In this document: piece after piece, positions 54,278-62,677 of the stretch
Layout: each line of letters begins with the position of its first letter
How positions within the stretch are numbered: the first letter of the stretch is position 1
DNA from: Anastrepha obliqua
Taxonomy: Eukaryota > Arthropoda > Insecta > Diptera > Tephritidae
Length of the DNA stretch: 64,000 nt
Direction: 5' to 3'
Assembly: GCF_027943255.1 (NCBI RefSeq)
Contig: NW_026562179.1
Span: forward strand, 5,210,501-5,274,500
Made by a program: the position numbers and the translations under genes
Notes under the pieces: generated by a model
Told to the model about the DNA's origin: nothing
Databases searched by the model: none
What the model saw: the letters and a program-made list of their open reading frames with translations, nothing else

Positions 54278-56029
54278 TCAATGTGCTCTACCATGTGTTT
54301 GCTCTATAATATTACCCTGGTCCTCTCTATTCGTGACATCAATTGGAAAACACTTCACACGTAAAAATTTCGTTACCGGAAAAGTATCCATCAATACGGT
54401 TTTTATTTCGTATGCCACTTCCGGATTACAAAATATTCCTGTAACCAATTTTGGATTTAATTGTTCAGAAAGAACAGGTATTATATTTTCTGGTTTATCA
54501 TATTCTATTAAAAATCTAGTGTTACCGAAGATTAAAACTCTTTCTCGGGTGGTAATTTTTGCAACTTGATTTATTAATATTTGCTGTTTAAAATGATTCA
54601 ATGGCTTGTTAGTTTCCCTAATTGAAATTTTATCACTACTCTCGGCTGAATGTTGTGTATTCGCAAATGAATCCTCCGATTCTGAAATTTCATTATTCGA
54701 TTCTGTTAAATTATTTAACTGTTGTCTCGATAGTGCATCTGCTACAACATTTGTTGCTCCGGGTTTATAGATTATTCTTGGCGAAAATTCTTCAATAAAT
54801 GCCCTCCATCTTTTCATTTTAACATTAGGGTTTCTTTCAGATATCCCAAACGATAGCGGTTGGTGGTCCGTATAAATTTCTAAATCCTTTACAGCATAAA
54901 GGTAATGTCGCAATGTTTTCAATGCCCAAACAATAGCATAAAGCTCCTTTTCGTTAGTTGCATAATTCTGCTCGGTTGAATTCAAGGTCTTTGAAATAAA
55001 TGTTATGGGTTTTCCTCGTTGTGATAATACAGCCCCCACAGCTACATTTGAAGCGTCGGTATTTAAAATTAATTTTTCATTAAAATCAGGTTGCGATAAT
55101 TCAATGCATTGGCATAATACATCCTTTAACCTTTCACAAGCGGCTATACCTTCTTGATCAAGATCAATCCTTGTCTTTTTTGATACATGCTGCGATACTC
55201 CTCCATTTTTTCCTTTTAAGTGCTTTGTCAGTGGCTTAGCTATTGTAGCGTAATCTTGAATAAATTTTCTGTAATATCCTGTTAATCCCAAAAAAACCCT
55301 TAATTGTCGTAAAGTTTTAGGTATGGGATAATTTTTTATCGCTTCCACTTTTTTTGGGTCTGTTTTAATAACCTTATGAGATACTACGTATCCCAGAAAT
55401 TCAACTTCTGTTTCTATAAACCTTGATTTTTCAAGAGATATTTTCATATGAGCTTCCCTTAATCTTTCAACTATTTGTTTTAACTGTTTCATTGCTCTCT
55501 GAAATATACTAGGGGCATTCCTTAGCCCAAATGGCATCCGTAAGTACTCATATTTCCCGTTATTAACTGAGAAAGCCGTTTTTTCAATATCACCTTCCTG
55601 CATTAAGATCTGATGAAATCCTGACTCTAAATCAATTGTTGAAAAATATTTGGATTCCCCCAAATTCGAAAGTATAACCTCAGGATTAGGCATGGGGTAT
55701 CTATCTGATATTGTTTTTTCATTTAATTTTTTAAAATCTACGACCAACCTTAGTTTAGGACTTCCATCCTCGTTCATTCCCTTTTTCGGAACAACCCAAA
55801 CAGGAGAATTATAAGGACTTTTGCTATTCCTTATTATACCCTTTCTTAGTAAATTTCCAATTTCCTCATTAACAAAATTATTTACAGACACAGGATATGG
55901 ATACTGCTTCGACCATATGGGTTTGTCATCCTCAGTTCTAATTTCCGCTTTTATGTCTGTCCTGAAAGGCAAATCCATGTCAATGTTCTTATGTGTTTCC
56001 TTTATAATTCTAATAATATCCTCTCTCAA
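54278..56029 (-). pseudogene. errantivirus reverse transcriptase/RNase H, catalytic motif deleted
   Basis: 583 residues open. RT: WSKQYPYPVSVNNFVNEEIG, NSPVWVVPKKGM, LRLVVDFKKLNEKTISDRYP, FSTIDLESGFHQI (motif A), EYLRMPFGLRNAPSIFQRAM, then directly KQLKQIVERLREAHMKISLE. The roughly 30-40 residues that should lie between, with the Y-x-D-D active site, are missing in frame. RNase H: LILNTDASNVAVGAVLSQRG, NEKELYAIVWAL, IYTDHQPLSF. The stop at 54278 is TGA, likely a changed CGA. Without the active site it cannot copy RNA. Confidence 0.88.
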
Positions 56030-56093
56030 TAGAGGAATATTAAAACCTTCACTTTCACCAATATTTTTTTATATTTCTTAGAAAATTTATTCC

Positions 56094-56699
56094 TCATTTC
56101 CAAATTTTCAACTTCAAAATATTTAACATATTGCCGGAATGATATTCAGCGGGCGTTTTAGAGGTTTCTTCCTCCAAAGTTAATTTTTTATTTGTTTTAT
56201 GCTGGTATGACTCATCAGCTGGCGTCATAAGACAATTTTGTCCCATGATAACTTTTGTATTTCCAAAGCATTCCTTCTTTGAATTTTCATTTTTTTCTTT
56301 TATATTGCCGGTATTACCTTCGGCGGGCGCTTTAGGACTTCTGTGTCCCAAAGATTTTAATATCGTTCCTAATTTTCCTATACAACTATCCTCATTGTTA
56401 CTTAAAAACCGTAATTTTTCTGAATATTCGTTCCCATAATTAATTTCCTCCTTTTCCATATCAATCTTATGTCTAATCTTCTTCAAGAAATTAACTCCTA
56501 TCAAGAAATCACTTTCTAAATTATCTATTTCATAGAATCTTTCCATACATCCCAATAGATGTACGTTATGAAACAAATCAATGACGGCCGAACCATGAAT
56601 AGTCCTTACCCTCTTCTTAATTGCTAATACCTGTCCATTGTCATACACTCCCTTTCTAATATAACAACTAGTAGCACCGGTATCTATTAGTATCCTCAT
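56094..56699 (-). pseudogene. errantivirus protease region
   Basis: MRILIDTGATSCYIRKGVYD carries the D-T-G-A active site near the start, and LIGVNFLKK the C-terminal motif. A long hydrophilic stretch follows with two near-copies of KAPAE(G/Y) (gtattacc-type repeats on the plus strand at about 56130 and 56310). Frame change before RT at 56029-56094. Confidence 0.8.
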
Positions 56700-57254
56700 T
56701 ACTTTTCCGGTTTGCAGATCTGTCCGGAATATGTAGGGCAGGTGGAAGTTTGAATTTACGGTTTACTTCATATAATAATCTATTAGGGATTTTGATCCTT
56801 GTCTTAAAATACTCATCTCTTGATCAATTACATGAATTGGTCGTCTGTCAGCATATGCAAAGTCCAATCTAGCAAATATGGCCTATAAATTCAATACAGC
56901 CCCATGATTAGTCAAAATATCATTCGCATCTCCTACAATTTTATTTCTTAATATAGTTAGTGCGCCAAAGTATCTTCTGCTACCTTCAATATACAAACTC
57001 ATAGAATTTTTTGCAGCCTCTCTCCAACTAACATATGATTTACCTGAAAACACGGGCAAAGATCGAATTATATCCAAGCTTTCATTACACATTAATGCAT
57101 CGTCAATAGTCTGAGTCCGATACTCAGTTACCTGAGAAGCTGTGGTCAGAGCCCTAATTTGGTTATTGAGTTGACCTATTTCAATACGTAAGTTTGCGGT
57201 GTGAGTAGCTATTAATCTAGCTATATCTTCCGCAGATAAATTATTCACTGCCAT
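56700..57254 (-). pseudogene. errantivirus gag, truncated
   Basis: Start ATG 57252-57254 (MAVNNLSAEDIARLIATHTA). Then LDIIRSLPVFSGKSYVSWRE, the usual errantivirus matrix/capsid signature, to a stop at 56883. Past the stop the same style continues (AIFARLDFAYADRRPIHVID, QEMSILRQGSKSLIDYY) to about 56765, after which gag is cut and protease-side sequence follows within about 65 bp. So the capsid C-terminus and nucleocapsid part are deleted. Confidence 0.82.
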
Positions 57255-57357
57255 TCTTGCAAATCTAACTATTATATCGTCCAGTGTCTAAATAAAGAAA
57301 AATTTTCCAAGGTCCTTTCCTCACCTTTTGCACTTATTCTCTTGATAAATCTTTCAC

Positions 57358-57480
57358 TCAATTACACTTTTTCACTATCTTCTTATTTAAATGTGGGCAC
57401 TTAGACTCTTTGTGATTATTGCCACAGTAACTGCAATAATACAGACGCACGTATTTAGGGGTACTTGAACTATTTCCCAT
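57358..57480 (-). CDS. small CCHC zinc-knuckle ORF in the errantivirus leader, 40 aa
   Basis: Minus strand ATG at 57478-57480, stop TGA at 57358-57360. It begins MGNSSSTPKY (Gly at position 2 with Ser at 6, a myristoylation-like start) and carries CSYCGNNHKESKC, a full C-x2-C-x4-H-x4-C knuckle, then a basic end (KKIVKKCN). It lies between primer site and gag, about 100 bp before the gag ATG. It is open and too short to be safe on length alone, but the perfect knuckle spacing supports coding. Whether the product binds the element's RNA is inference. Confidence 0.65.
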   Translation of the reverse strand: MGNSSSTPKYVRLYYCSYCGNNHKESKCPHLNKKIVKKCN

Positions 57481-57608
57481 TTACCTTATTTCTACGGTTT
57501 TTTCTTATTATTATGATAAATTAACTTACATTAATATACTCCTGATTCTGGTGTCGTCCTTTGCTGGTACTTAGATTCTTTGATTGTTGCTTTTCTGTTC
57601 CTTTCTTA

Positions 57609-57790
57609 CTGCTTTGTAGTCCTGTGAGAATTTTCTACTGCTTTGTGGTCCTGCGAGAATTTTCTTGTGCTTTGTGGTCCTGCGAGATTTTTCTACTGCT
57701 TTGTGGTCCTGCGAGAATTTTCTTCTGTTTTGTGGTCCTGCGAGAATTTTCTTCTGCTTTGTGGTCCAGCGAGAATTTTCTTCTGCTTCA
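57609..57790. repeat. 29-bp tandem repeats in the errantivirus leader, 6 copies
   Basis: CTGCTTTGTGGTCCTGCGAG repeats with period 29 at 57609, 57638, 57667, 57696, 57725 and 57754, partial at 57783. Copies differ by one to three bases. It lies in the 5' untranslated region, where the gypsy element of Drosophila has its repeated Su(Hw) insulator sites. A T-rich run (57790-57880) follows. Confidence 0.85.
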
Positions 57791-57992
57791 ACTTTGTTTT
57801 TTTTTTTTTTTTTTTTTAAATTTCTCGAAAATTTTTATTATTTATTTATTTATTTACTTTTTTTTTCACCCAATTCATGGGGTACTTTTCTTCAAAATAT
57901 GTTATTTGTTTTTTCGCCCGATTCGTGGGGTACTTATTGTATTATCACCGACCGTATGCCCTCTCGCACGAGGTATTTGCTTACGGTTGATG

Positions 57993-58010
57993 CTCCTGGC
58001 AGGATCGCCA
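57993..58010 (-). other. errantivirus primer binding site, tRNA-Arg type
   Basis: TGGCGATCCTGCCAGGAG on the minus strand abuts the 5' LTR. It is complementary to a tRNA-Arg 3' end (CTCCTGGCAGGATCG plus CCA). The mdg1/412 lineage of fly gypsy elements also uses tRNA-Arg. Confidence 0.8.
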
Positions 58011-58289
58011 ATTAAAGTTATATCGCGGGTGAGCGTTAAAAAAAATAAAACAACACGATTGCTTTCAAAGTCAAACTTGAAGTGAATCTTTTATTCTTAC
58101 GTTATTTCTTTTATACCAAACTAGCGTACCCTCGCCCGCTTCGCTAGACGATAAATTCAATGATTTGCTGAAAGAGAATAAAATTAATACGAAACAAAGC
58201 AAATTCTTTGATACAATTTCATTCGAACTTTATTGTAACACTTTTTGGTAGACAACGTTTTTGGTTTTTTCATCTTTCGCGTGAATAAT

Positions 58290-58800
58290 GACGATGGTTT
58301 GCCAACTCTACATACAATTGTCCATGAGAAAACATTGGGTATTCTAAATTAATACCGCACATTTGTAGAGACTGTCCTTGCGCCTTATTAATTCTCATAG
58401 CGAAGGCAAGGCGAATAGGGAACTGCAAACGTTTGAAATCGAATGGTAAATCCGCCGGAATCAGTGGAATTCAGGGTATCAAAATGTCTTCTCCTTTGTA
58501 CTTCCCTTTCAAAATTGTTGCTTCGATAACGTTACCTATTAGCTTCTTCACAGCGAGTCTGGTACCGTTGCAAAGTCGGGGCACATTACTATTACGCAGC
58601 ATAATAATCGGTGCTCCAATTTTTAATCGTAAATTATGAGGTGGTAAGCCTGGCAAATCGAGTGAGTTTAAGAATTCAGTTGGATAATTTACGACCTCAT
58701 CTTGATCAGTAATAGTGTCCAATGACTTATACGCAACTATGTCACCAGGTGTTTGATCTAAAATAGCTGAATTTATATCATTGACGTCCTTATTTTTCCC
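58290..58800 (-). pseudogene. Helitron helicase C-terminus
   Basis: 58471-58722 reads YPTEFLNSLDLPGLPPHNLR, IGAPIIMLRNSNVPRLCNGT and RLAVKKLIGNVIEA. In the next frame at 58300-58470 come [54 protein letters not shown]. These are the last motifs of Pif1-type Helitron helicases. One frameshift at about 58470; upstream helicase and Rep are absent. Confidence 0.85.
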
Positions 58801-58974
58801 AGCTAAAATTGCTCTTTCGCTGAGTCAATCATGGTTTTTGTAATGTTGAACTATGTTTGGAAATACACTCTGTATCAATGCCTCTTTAGACTGTGCAAAA
58901 GTGCAGAAATTGTTAGGCAATGTTATCATTCCTGTTGTTTTTGAAAAAAGGTTTATTTTTTTTGGTTAAAAAGT

Positions 58975-59530
58975 GTTTTTTGAAGTTTTGAAAAACACTT
59001 CGCTCTAACAAATTTCTTCTCAGTTAATTGCTGAAAATTAAATATTTTGAAAAAACTATTTTTTTTTAATTTAACGTTTTTGAGAAAATTTTGTTCTTGA
59101 AAAAATTTCATACTTTTGTAAAAGTTTAAATTGATTTGTTAAAAAAGATTTTTTTCCGCTTTGAAAAACACCCCCTCGAAAAAATGTATTCTCTATTAAT
59201 AGTGGAATATGAAATGCTTTGAAAACATCATTTTTTTTTTAATTTTGTTTGGTTTTCAGAAAATTTTGTTTTGAAAAAATTTCATACCCTTGAAAAAGTT
59301 TTATTTTATTTTATTTGTTTAAAATTTTTGAAATTTTTTTTTTGTAATTTTAGAAAAACACCTGTTCGAAGAAATTTCTTTTATCTTTTTGAGGAAAATT
59401 TGGTTTTGAAAAAATTTCATGCTTTCGAAATTTTTTTATTTTACTTTATTTCTTCAAAATTTTTGAAAACAATTTTTTTATTGTATAATTTTCGAAAAAC
59501 ACCCCTTTGAAAAAATGTTTTCTATGTGTC
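58975..59530. repeat. AT-rich degenerate tandem repeat inside Helitron 2
   Basis: About four units of 145-190 bp, each opening with GAAAAACAC(C/T)... at roughly 58990, 59163, 59352 and 59496, followed by TCGA(A)AAAAT and TTTTGAAAAAATTTCATAC. ORFs here are by-products of the base composition. Confidence 0.65.
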
Positions 59531-59766
59531 ATAGTGGTATTCCATTAACTTTTAGGATTATAGTCAAATACTTACAAATATCTACGCTTTCACAAATAGC
59601 AACAATAAACAAATTTCCTCAAAACCAAAAAATTTCCTTTTTTTCTAAAAAAATTCTAAACAAACAACGTAATAAATTTAGAATTTTGTGTTCACGAAAA
59701 AACAGTATTGTTTTTATTGTATTAACTGAAAACCAAAATGTTGCAAAAAATCAAAACAAAACTAAA

Positions 59767-60241
59767 TTATTTTTTTGTGTTCATTTGGTCCATAAAAAGT
59801 TGATATGGTAAATAATATGCAGGGTCTGATACACGCAAATTTCCATTGACCATTATAGTGACAAAATTATCGATCACCAATTCCAACAGGATTTCAAAAT
59901 CAGAGTTGGAATGAGTTGTTGTGTGGTGTACTTCTGAAAGAAATGAGAAATAAACAAAATAAATCTAAAAATTCGAGTTCTAACTTTATCTTGTGTATGT
60001 TCTTATTACCTTTGAATTTTTCCAATGAAGCACCATTCATTTTAAATTTTCCAAGAATTTTTTGTATCATTTCGCGTTTCTTTCCTTTTTCATTCGATTC
60101 CAACATTTGTTCATAGCCGAAAACATCGTTTGCAAACGCATTCATTTCCATATAGAATTGGTCAAAGAAAGCATTGCTCAATTGAATTGAAACATTATTT
60201 TCATAAATACTTAGGACCTTAACTGATGCACCTTGGTACAT
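59767..60241 (-). pseudogene. unidentified spliced gene fragment in Helitron 2
   Basis: Minus strand: an exon of about 60011-60241 (VKVLSIYENNVSIQLSNAFF, MNAFANDVFGYEQML, EMIQKILGKFKMNG), a GT-AG intron of about 77 bp (donor AAAG|GTAATAAG, acceptor TTTCTTTCAG|AAG), and an exon of 59767-59933 (VHHTTTHSNSDFEILLELVI, TIMVNGNLRVSDPAYYLPYQ, stop). The frame is continuous across the splice. It could be a host gene piece carried by the Helitron or part of its own extended protein. I do not recognise the family. The 5' side is cut by the Jockey fragment at 60242. Confidence 0.55.
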
Positions 60242-60636
60242 ACCTAACGCAGATATTCATCGCGACCTTGACATCGATACTATTGATGAAACAATACAAA
60301 GCGCTAGCAGAAGACACATAAATAGACTATAAACGCATACAAATCCTATGATGAGAAGACTACCAAATAAAAAAAATCTACCCAAAGTCGGCTTAACCGT
60401 CAAACACCAACAGATCTTGCAAAATCCTTGCAATCAATTGTCAACTAATCGTATATATCATTGTTTGTTAACCACTTGGTTTTAAATAATATGTACATAT
60501 ATATTTCTTCTAAATGAGCTTGGGGGCATTGGCCCTTCAATATCACTCTCATTCCATCTTTTTGTAAATCAAATTACTTATTGTCTAACGACAGGTGTAA
60601 TATTTTATGGAAGAAATAAAAAAAAAAAAAAAAAAT
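60242..60636 (+). mobile_element. Jockey-type non-LTR 3' tail, 5'-truncated
   Basis: Coding end: NADIHRDLDIDTIDETIQSA then SRRHINRL-stop, the usual last residues of Jockey-clade pol. A 3' UTR follows, then a poly(A) run (AAATAAAAAAAAAAAAAAAA, about 60617-60636). 5' truncation and poly(A) are hallmarks of target-primed insertion. No target duplication was found. Confidence 0.75.
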
Positions 60637-60951
60637 TTCATTCGAATCATTTGAAATTTCTGTATACAATACATTTCTGTATCACAATACAAATACAAAA
60701 AATTCAAAAAAAGTTGTACACATAAAATGAATGTCGATTCGAAACTTTCTTTAATCTAACAATCGAGCAAGTTTTGTTTTGGACAATATTTTGATTTTTT
60801 CTTTTTTTTATATGAAGAAAATATTTAAAAGAAATTTTTTTTTGCTAAAAACCTTCCCCTAGTGGATCCCTATAATATGAAAAAAGAACGAATAAAATTG
60901 GCCTCGTATCGGCCCAAACAAATGCGGACAAACGAACATCATTTCATTTTA
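60637..60951. other. rest of Helitron 2; no gene
   Basis: AT-rich sequence between the poly(A) and the resumed LTR; nothing recognised. Confidence 0.5.
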
Positions 60952-61348
60952 AGAAATAATTGTTTGTGTTTACAATAAATCTTTCACTACTGGATGAGCT
61001 TATTTCATCATCCTCTAATTTGTGCTTATGCTAGCTTTAAAAGTACTTGACAAATAATTGTTTATGTTTATAAATTTGTGCTTATGCTAGCTTTAAAAAG
61101 TACTTGACAAATAATTGTTTATGTTTATAAATTTGTGCTTATGCTAGCTTTAAAAAGTATTGCTTATTGTAATTCTATCCTTAACAAATAATTGTTTATA
61201 ATATATTTACAGTAAATATTTCACTATTGGATGAGCTTATTTCATCATCCAATTAGTGCTTATGCAAGCTTTAAGAAGTATTGCTTACTCTAAGTTTTTG
61301 TATATATTTGCCGTTATGCGGCTTACCAGAGTAGGGTATTAACTTGTA

Positions 61349-62259
61349 CATATGTAGGTATGAAAGGAAGATGATGTTCTTACGCTTGTGCATTATTGTT
61401 TTTCATATACATATGTATGTACATACATACATACATATGTATGTAAATGCTGTCGAATACATTAACTATAAAGTGACATACAATATAATATAAGTGTTGA
61501 TTTATCTTAAACCGTTTTATTTTCTGAATGCAAATACCTCCTATTGACGTGTACATACATACATATTATGTATATTGTCATACACCATCATTTATGTACA
61601 TATAGAGTATGAATGTATTTAATGAAAAACTTCATGAATTACTTTCAGAATTTATTAAAACTTATTCGCGTCGCGCGCATACATATTTACGTAGACATCA
61701 CAAACCTTTTGTTCACAACGCAGGCGCAGAAATAAACGCTCTGCGTATTTATCCTCCTCACGTGACTCGCCATCAATTCTCGGCGCAAATTTTTTTTTTT
61801 TTTTCGTTTTTAAATTTTTTTTTTTAATGTAATCGTAAAAAAATTTGTAATAAATTTTATGTATCCGCTTATCATTTCAAAAGTAACAAAATGGTCAAAA
61901 AATAAGCAGTCGAAGAAATAAACGCACCGCCTATTTTTCCTCGCCACATGTTAGACTCGATTTCAATTCCCGGCGCAAACTTTTTTTTATAATTTTTTTT
62001 TTCTTTTTAATTCGTTTTTTTTTTTTTTTAATGTAATTGAAAAAAAAAATTATGTAATAAATTTTACGTATTCGTTTATTATTTCAAAAATTCGAAAATA
62101 GTAAAAATTTAATTGGTTTAATGTCGAGGTGAGAAATGTGTTGTGTATTGAGGTGAAAGATGTGTGGTGTTTCTAATTTTTGTGTGGGCAAAAGTCAGTG
62201 AGGTGTCTATAAACTCGGTGTGCTAAATTCCCTTACTTCAAATCTTTCAAATCTCAATT
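61349..62259. other. interior of element E, right part; no gene recognised
   Basis: A CATA/TATG microsatellite lies at about 61390-61450 and again near 61550. Two direct copies of a GAAATAAACGC...GGCGCAAA segment lie about 190 bp apart (61727 and 61914), each followed by T-runs. The ORF at 61609-61827 spans one copy and has no motif. Confidence 0.6.
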
Positions 62260-62677
62260 GTACTAAAAAAAGCTCACAGTAACATTTGCACCTTCTCATT
62301 GCATTAACATTTTCTGCTTCTAGTGGCCATAACACCGCACCAAACAGTACATTTATATGGGTGCAACTGATGTTGGTGTGTTGCCCTTGGATTTTCAGAG
62401 CCCCACAATCTACAGTTTTGATTGTTGACATTACAATTTAAATGGAAATGCGCTTCATCCGACATCAAAATATTATTTAAAAAATCAAATTGTGTGGCTA
62501 ATTGTGTAAGAATATAAAAACTCGATAATTGTAACGCGTTGTGTTGTACTGTAGGGTTCCATAATAAATTTTCAACAATGCAATTATAACCTACAAAAAG
62601 AGAAAAATAAAAATGCCAAATAATAAAAAAAAATGTTTGTGCTTAACATTAATAGGTCTTATTTGGCCCACCCTGTA

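Larger units (their letters stand above)
58119..60951 (-). mobile_element. Helitron 2, 3' end on the left, with captured DNA
   Basis: The minus-strand 3' end reads TCTAGCGAAGCGGGCGAGGG, TACGCTAG, then host T: a hairpin and CTAG|T as required for Helitrons. Helicase C-terminal coding follows (58300-58800, minus). To the right are AT-rich repeats, a spliced-looking gene fragment (59767-60241) and a Jockey tail. The 5' TC end was not found; the right junction has lost some LTR bases, so that end is probably deleted. Confidence 0.8.
51448..61344 (-). mobile_element. errantivirus (Ty3/gypsy with env), degenerate
   Basis: TGTA flanks both ends (51444-51447, 61345-61348). LTRs 51448-51967 and 58010-61344 (the latter interrupted by a Helitron). 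On the minus strand: 5' LTR, tRNA-Arg primer site, leader with 29-bp repeats, a small CCHC ORF, gag, protease, RT/RNase H, integrase, env, PPT, 3' LTR. LTRs run AGTTAAT...TTTAATT on the minus strand, the AGT...AATT style of errantiviruses. The LTR copies differ at few places, so insertion was fairly recent, yet in-frame deletions hit gag and RT. Confidence 0.9.
58010..61344 (-). repeat. errantivirus 5' LTR, interrupted by Helitron 2
   Basis: 58010-58118 matches the first part and 60952-61344 the rest of the 51448-51967 LTR. About 25 bp of LTR sequence between the two parts is missing at the right junction. An extra AATATA near 61198 is one of the few differences from the partner. Confidence 0.85.
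49242..62316. mobile_element. hAT-like transposon E, itself hosting an errantivirus
   Basis: Ends CAGAGAATGTTAATGCAATG (49242) and CAGAAAATGTTAATGCAATG (62316, complement), continuing as imperfect inverted repeats for about 95 bp (both have AGCTTTTTT and AAGGGAATTT inside). CTTCTAG flanks both sides (49235-49241, 62317-62323), 7 bp seen where hAT elements make 8. CAGAG ends are typical of hAT. No transposase recognised in the 3.2 kb that belong to E (49242-51447, 61349-62316). Confidence 0.72.
49034..62675 (-). mobile_element. Tc1/mariner-type transposon M, split by a 13-kb insertion
   Basis: Ends CAGGGTGGGCCAAATAAGAC at 49034 and its complement at 62675 (29-bp TIRs), each flanked by TA. Transposase pieces on the minus strand lie at the two outer edges: 62400-62560 has ILMSDEAHFHLNCNVNNQNC and LWGSENPRATHQHQLHPYKC, TVWCGVMA (first Asp); 49080-49240 has VIGPYFFENEDEMPESISGV, then WFQQDGASAHAAR (second Asp). 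The C-terminus is missing. The inserted hAT-like element separates the two halves between VWCGVMA and EVIGPYFF. Confidence 0.85.

Noticed and set aside
57561..58085. 174-aa plus-strand ORF rich in F and L
   Set aside because: Produced by the 29-bp repeats and T-run of the errantivirus leader; no protein family and hydrophobic by composition.
59271..59811. Plus-strand ORFs of 79 and 98 aa in the Helitron
   Set aside because: They lie in AT-rich degenerate repeats, with biased K/F/N composition and no motif.
61609..61827. 72-aa ORF
   Set aside because: Runs through a duplicated non-coding segment and a T-run; no family resemblance.
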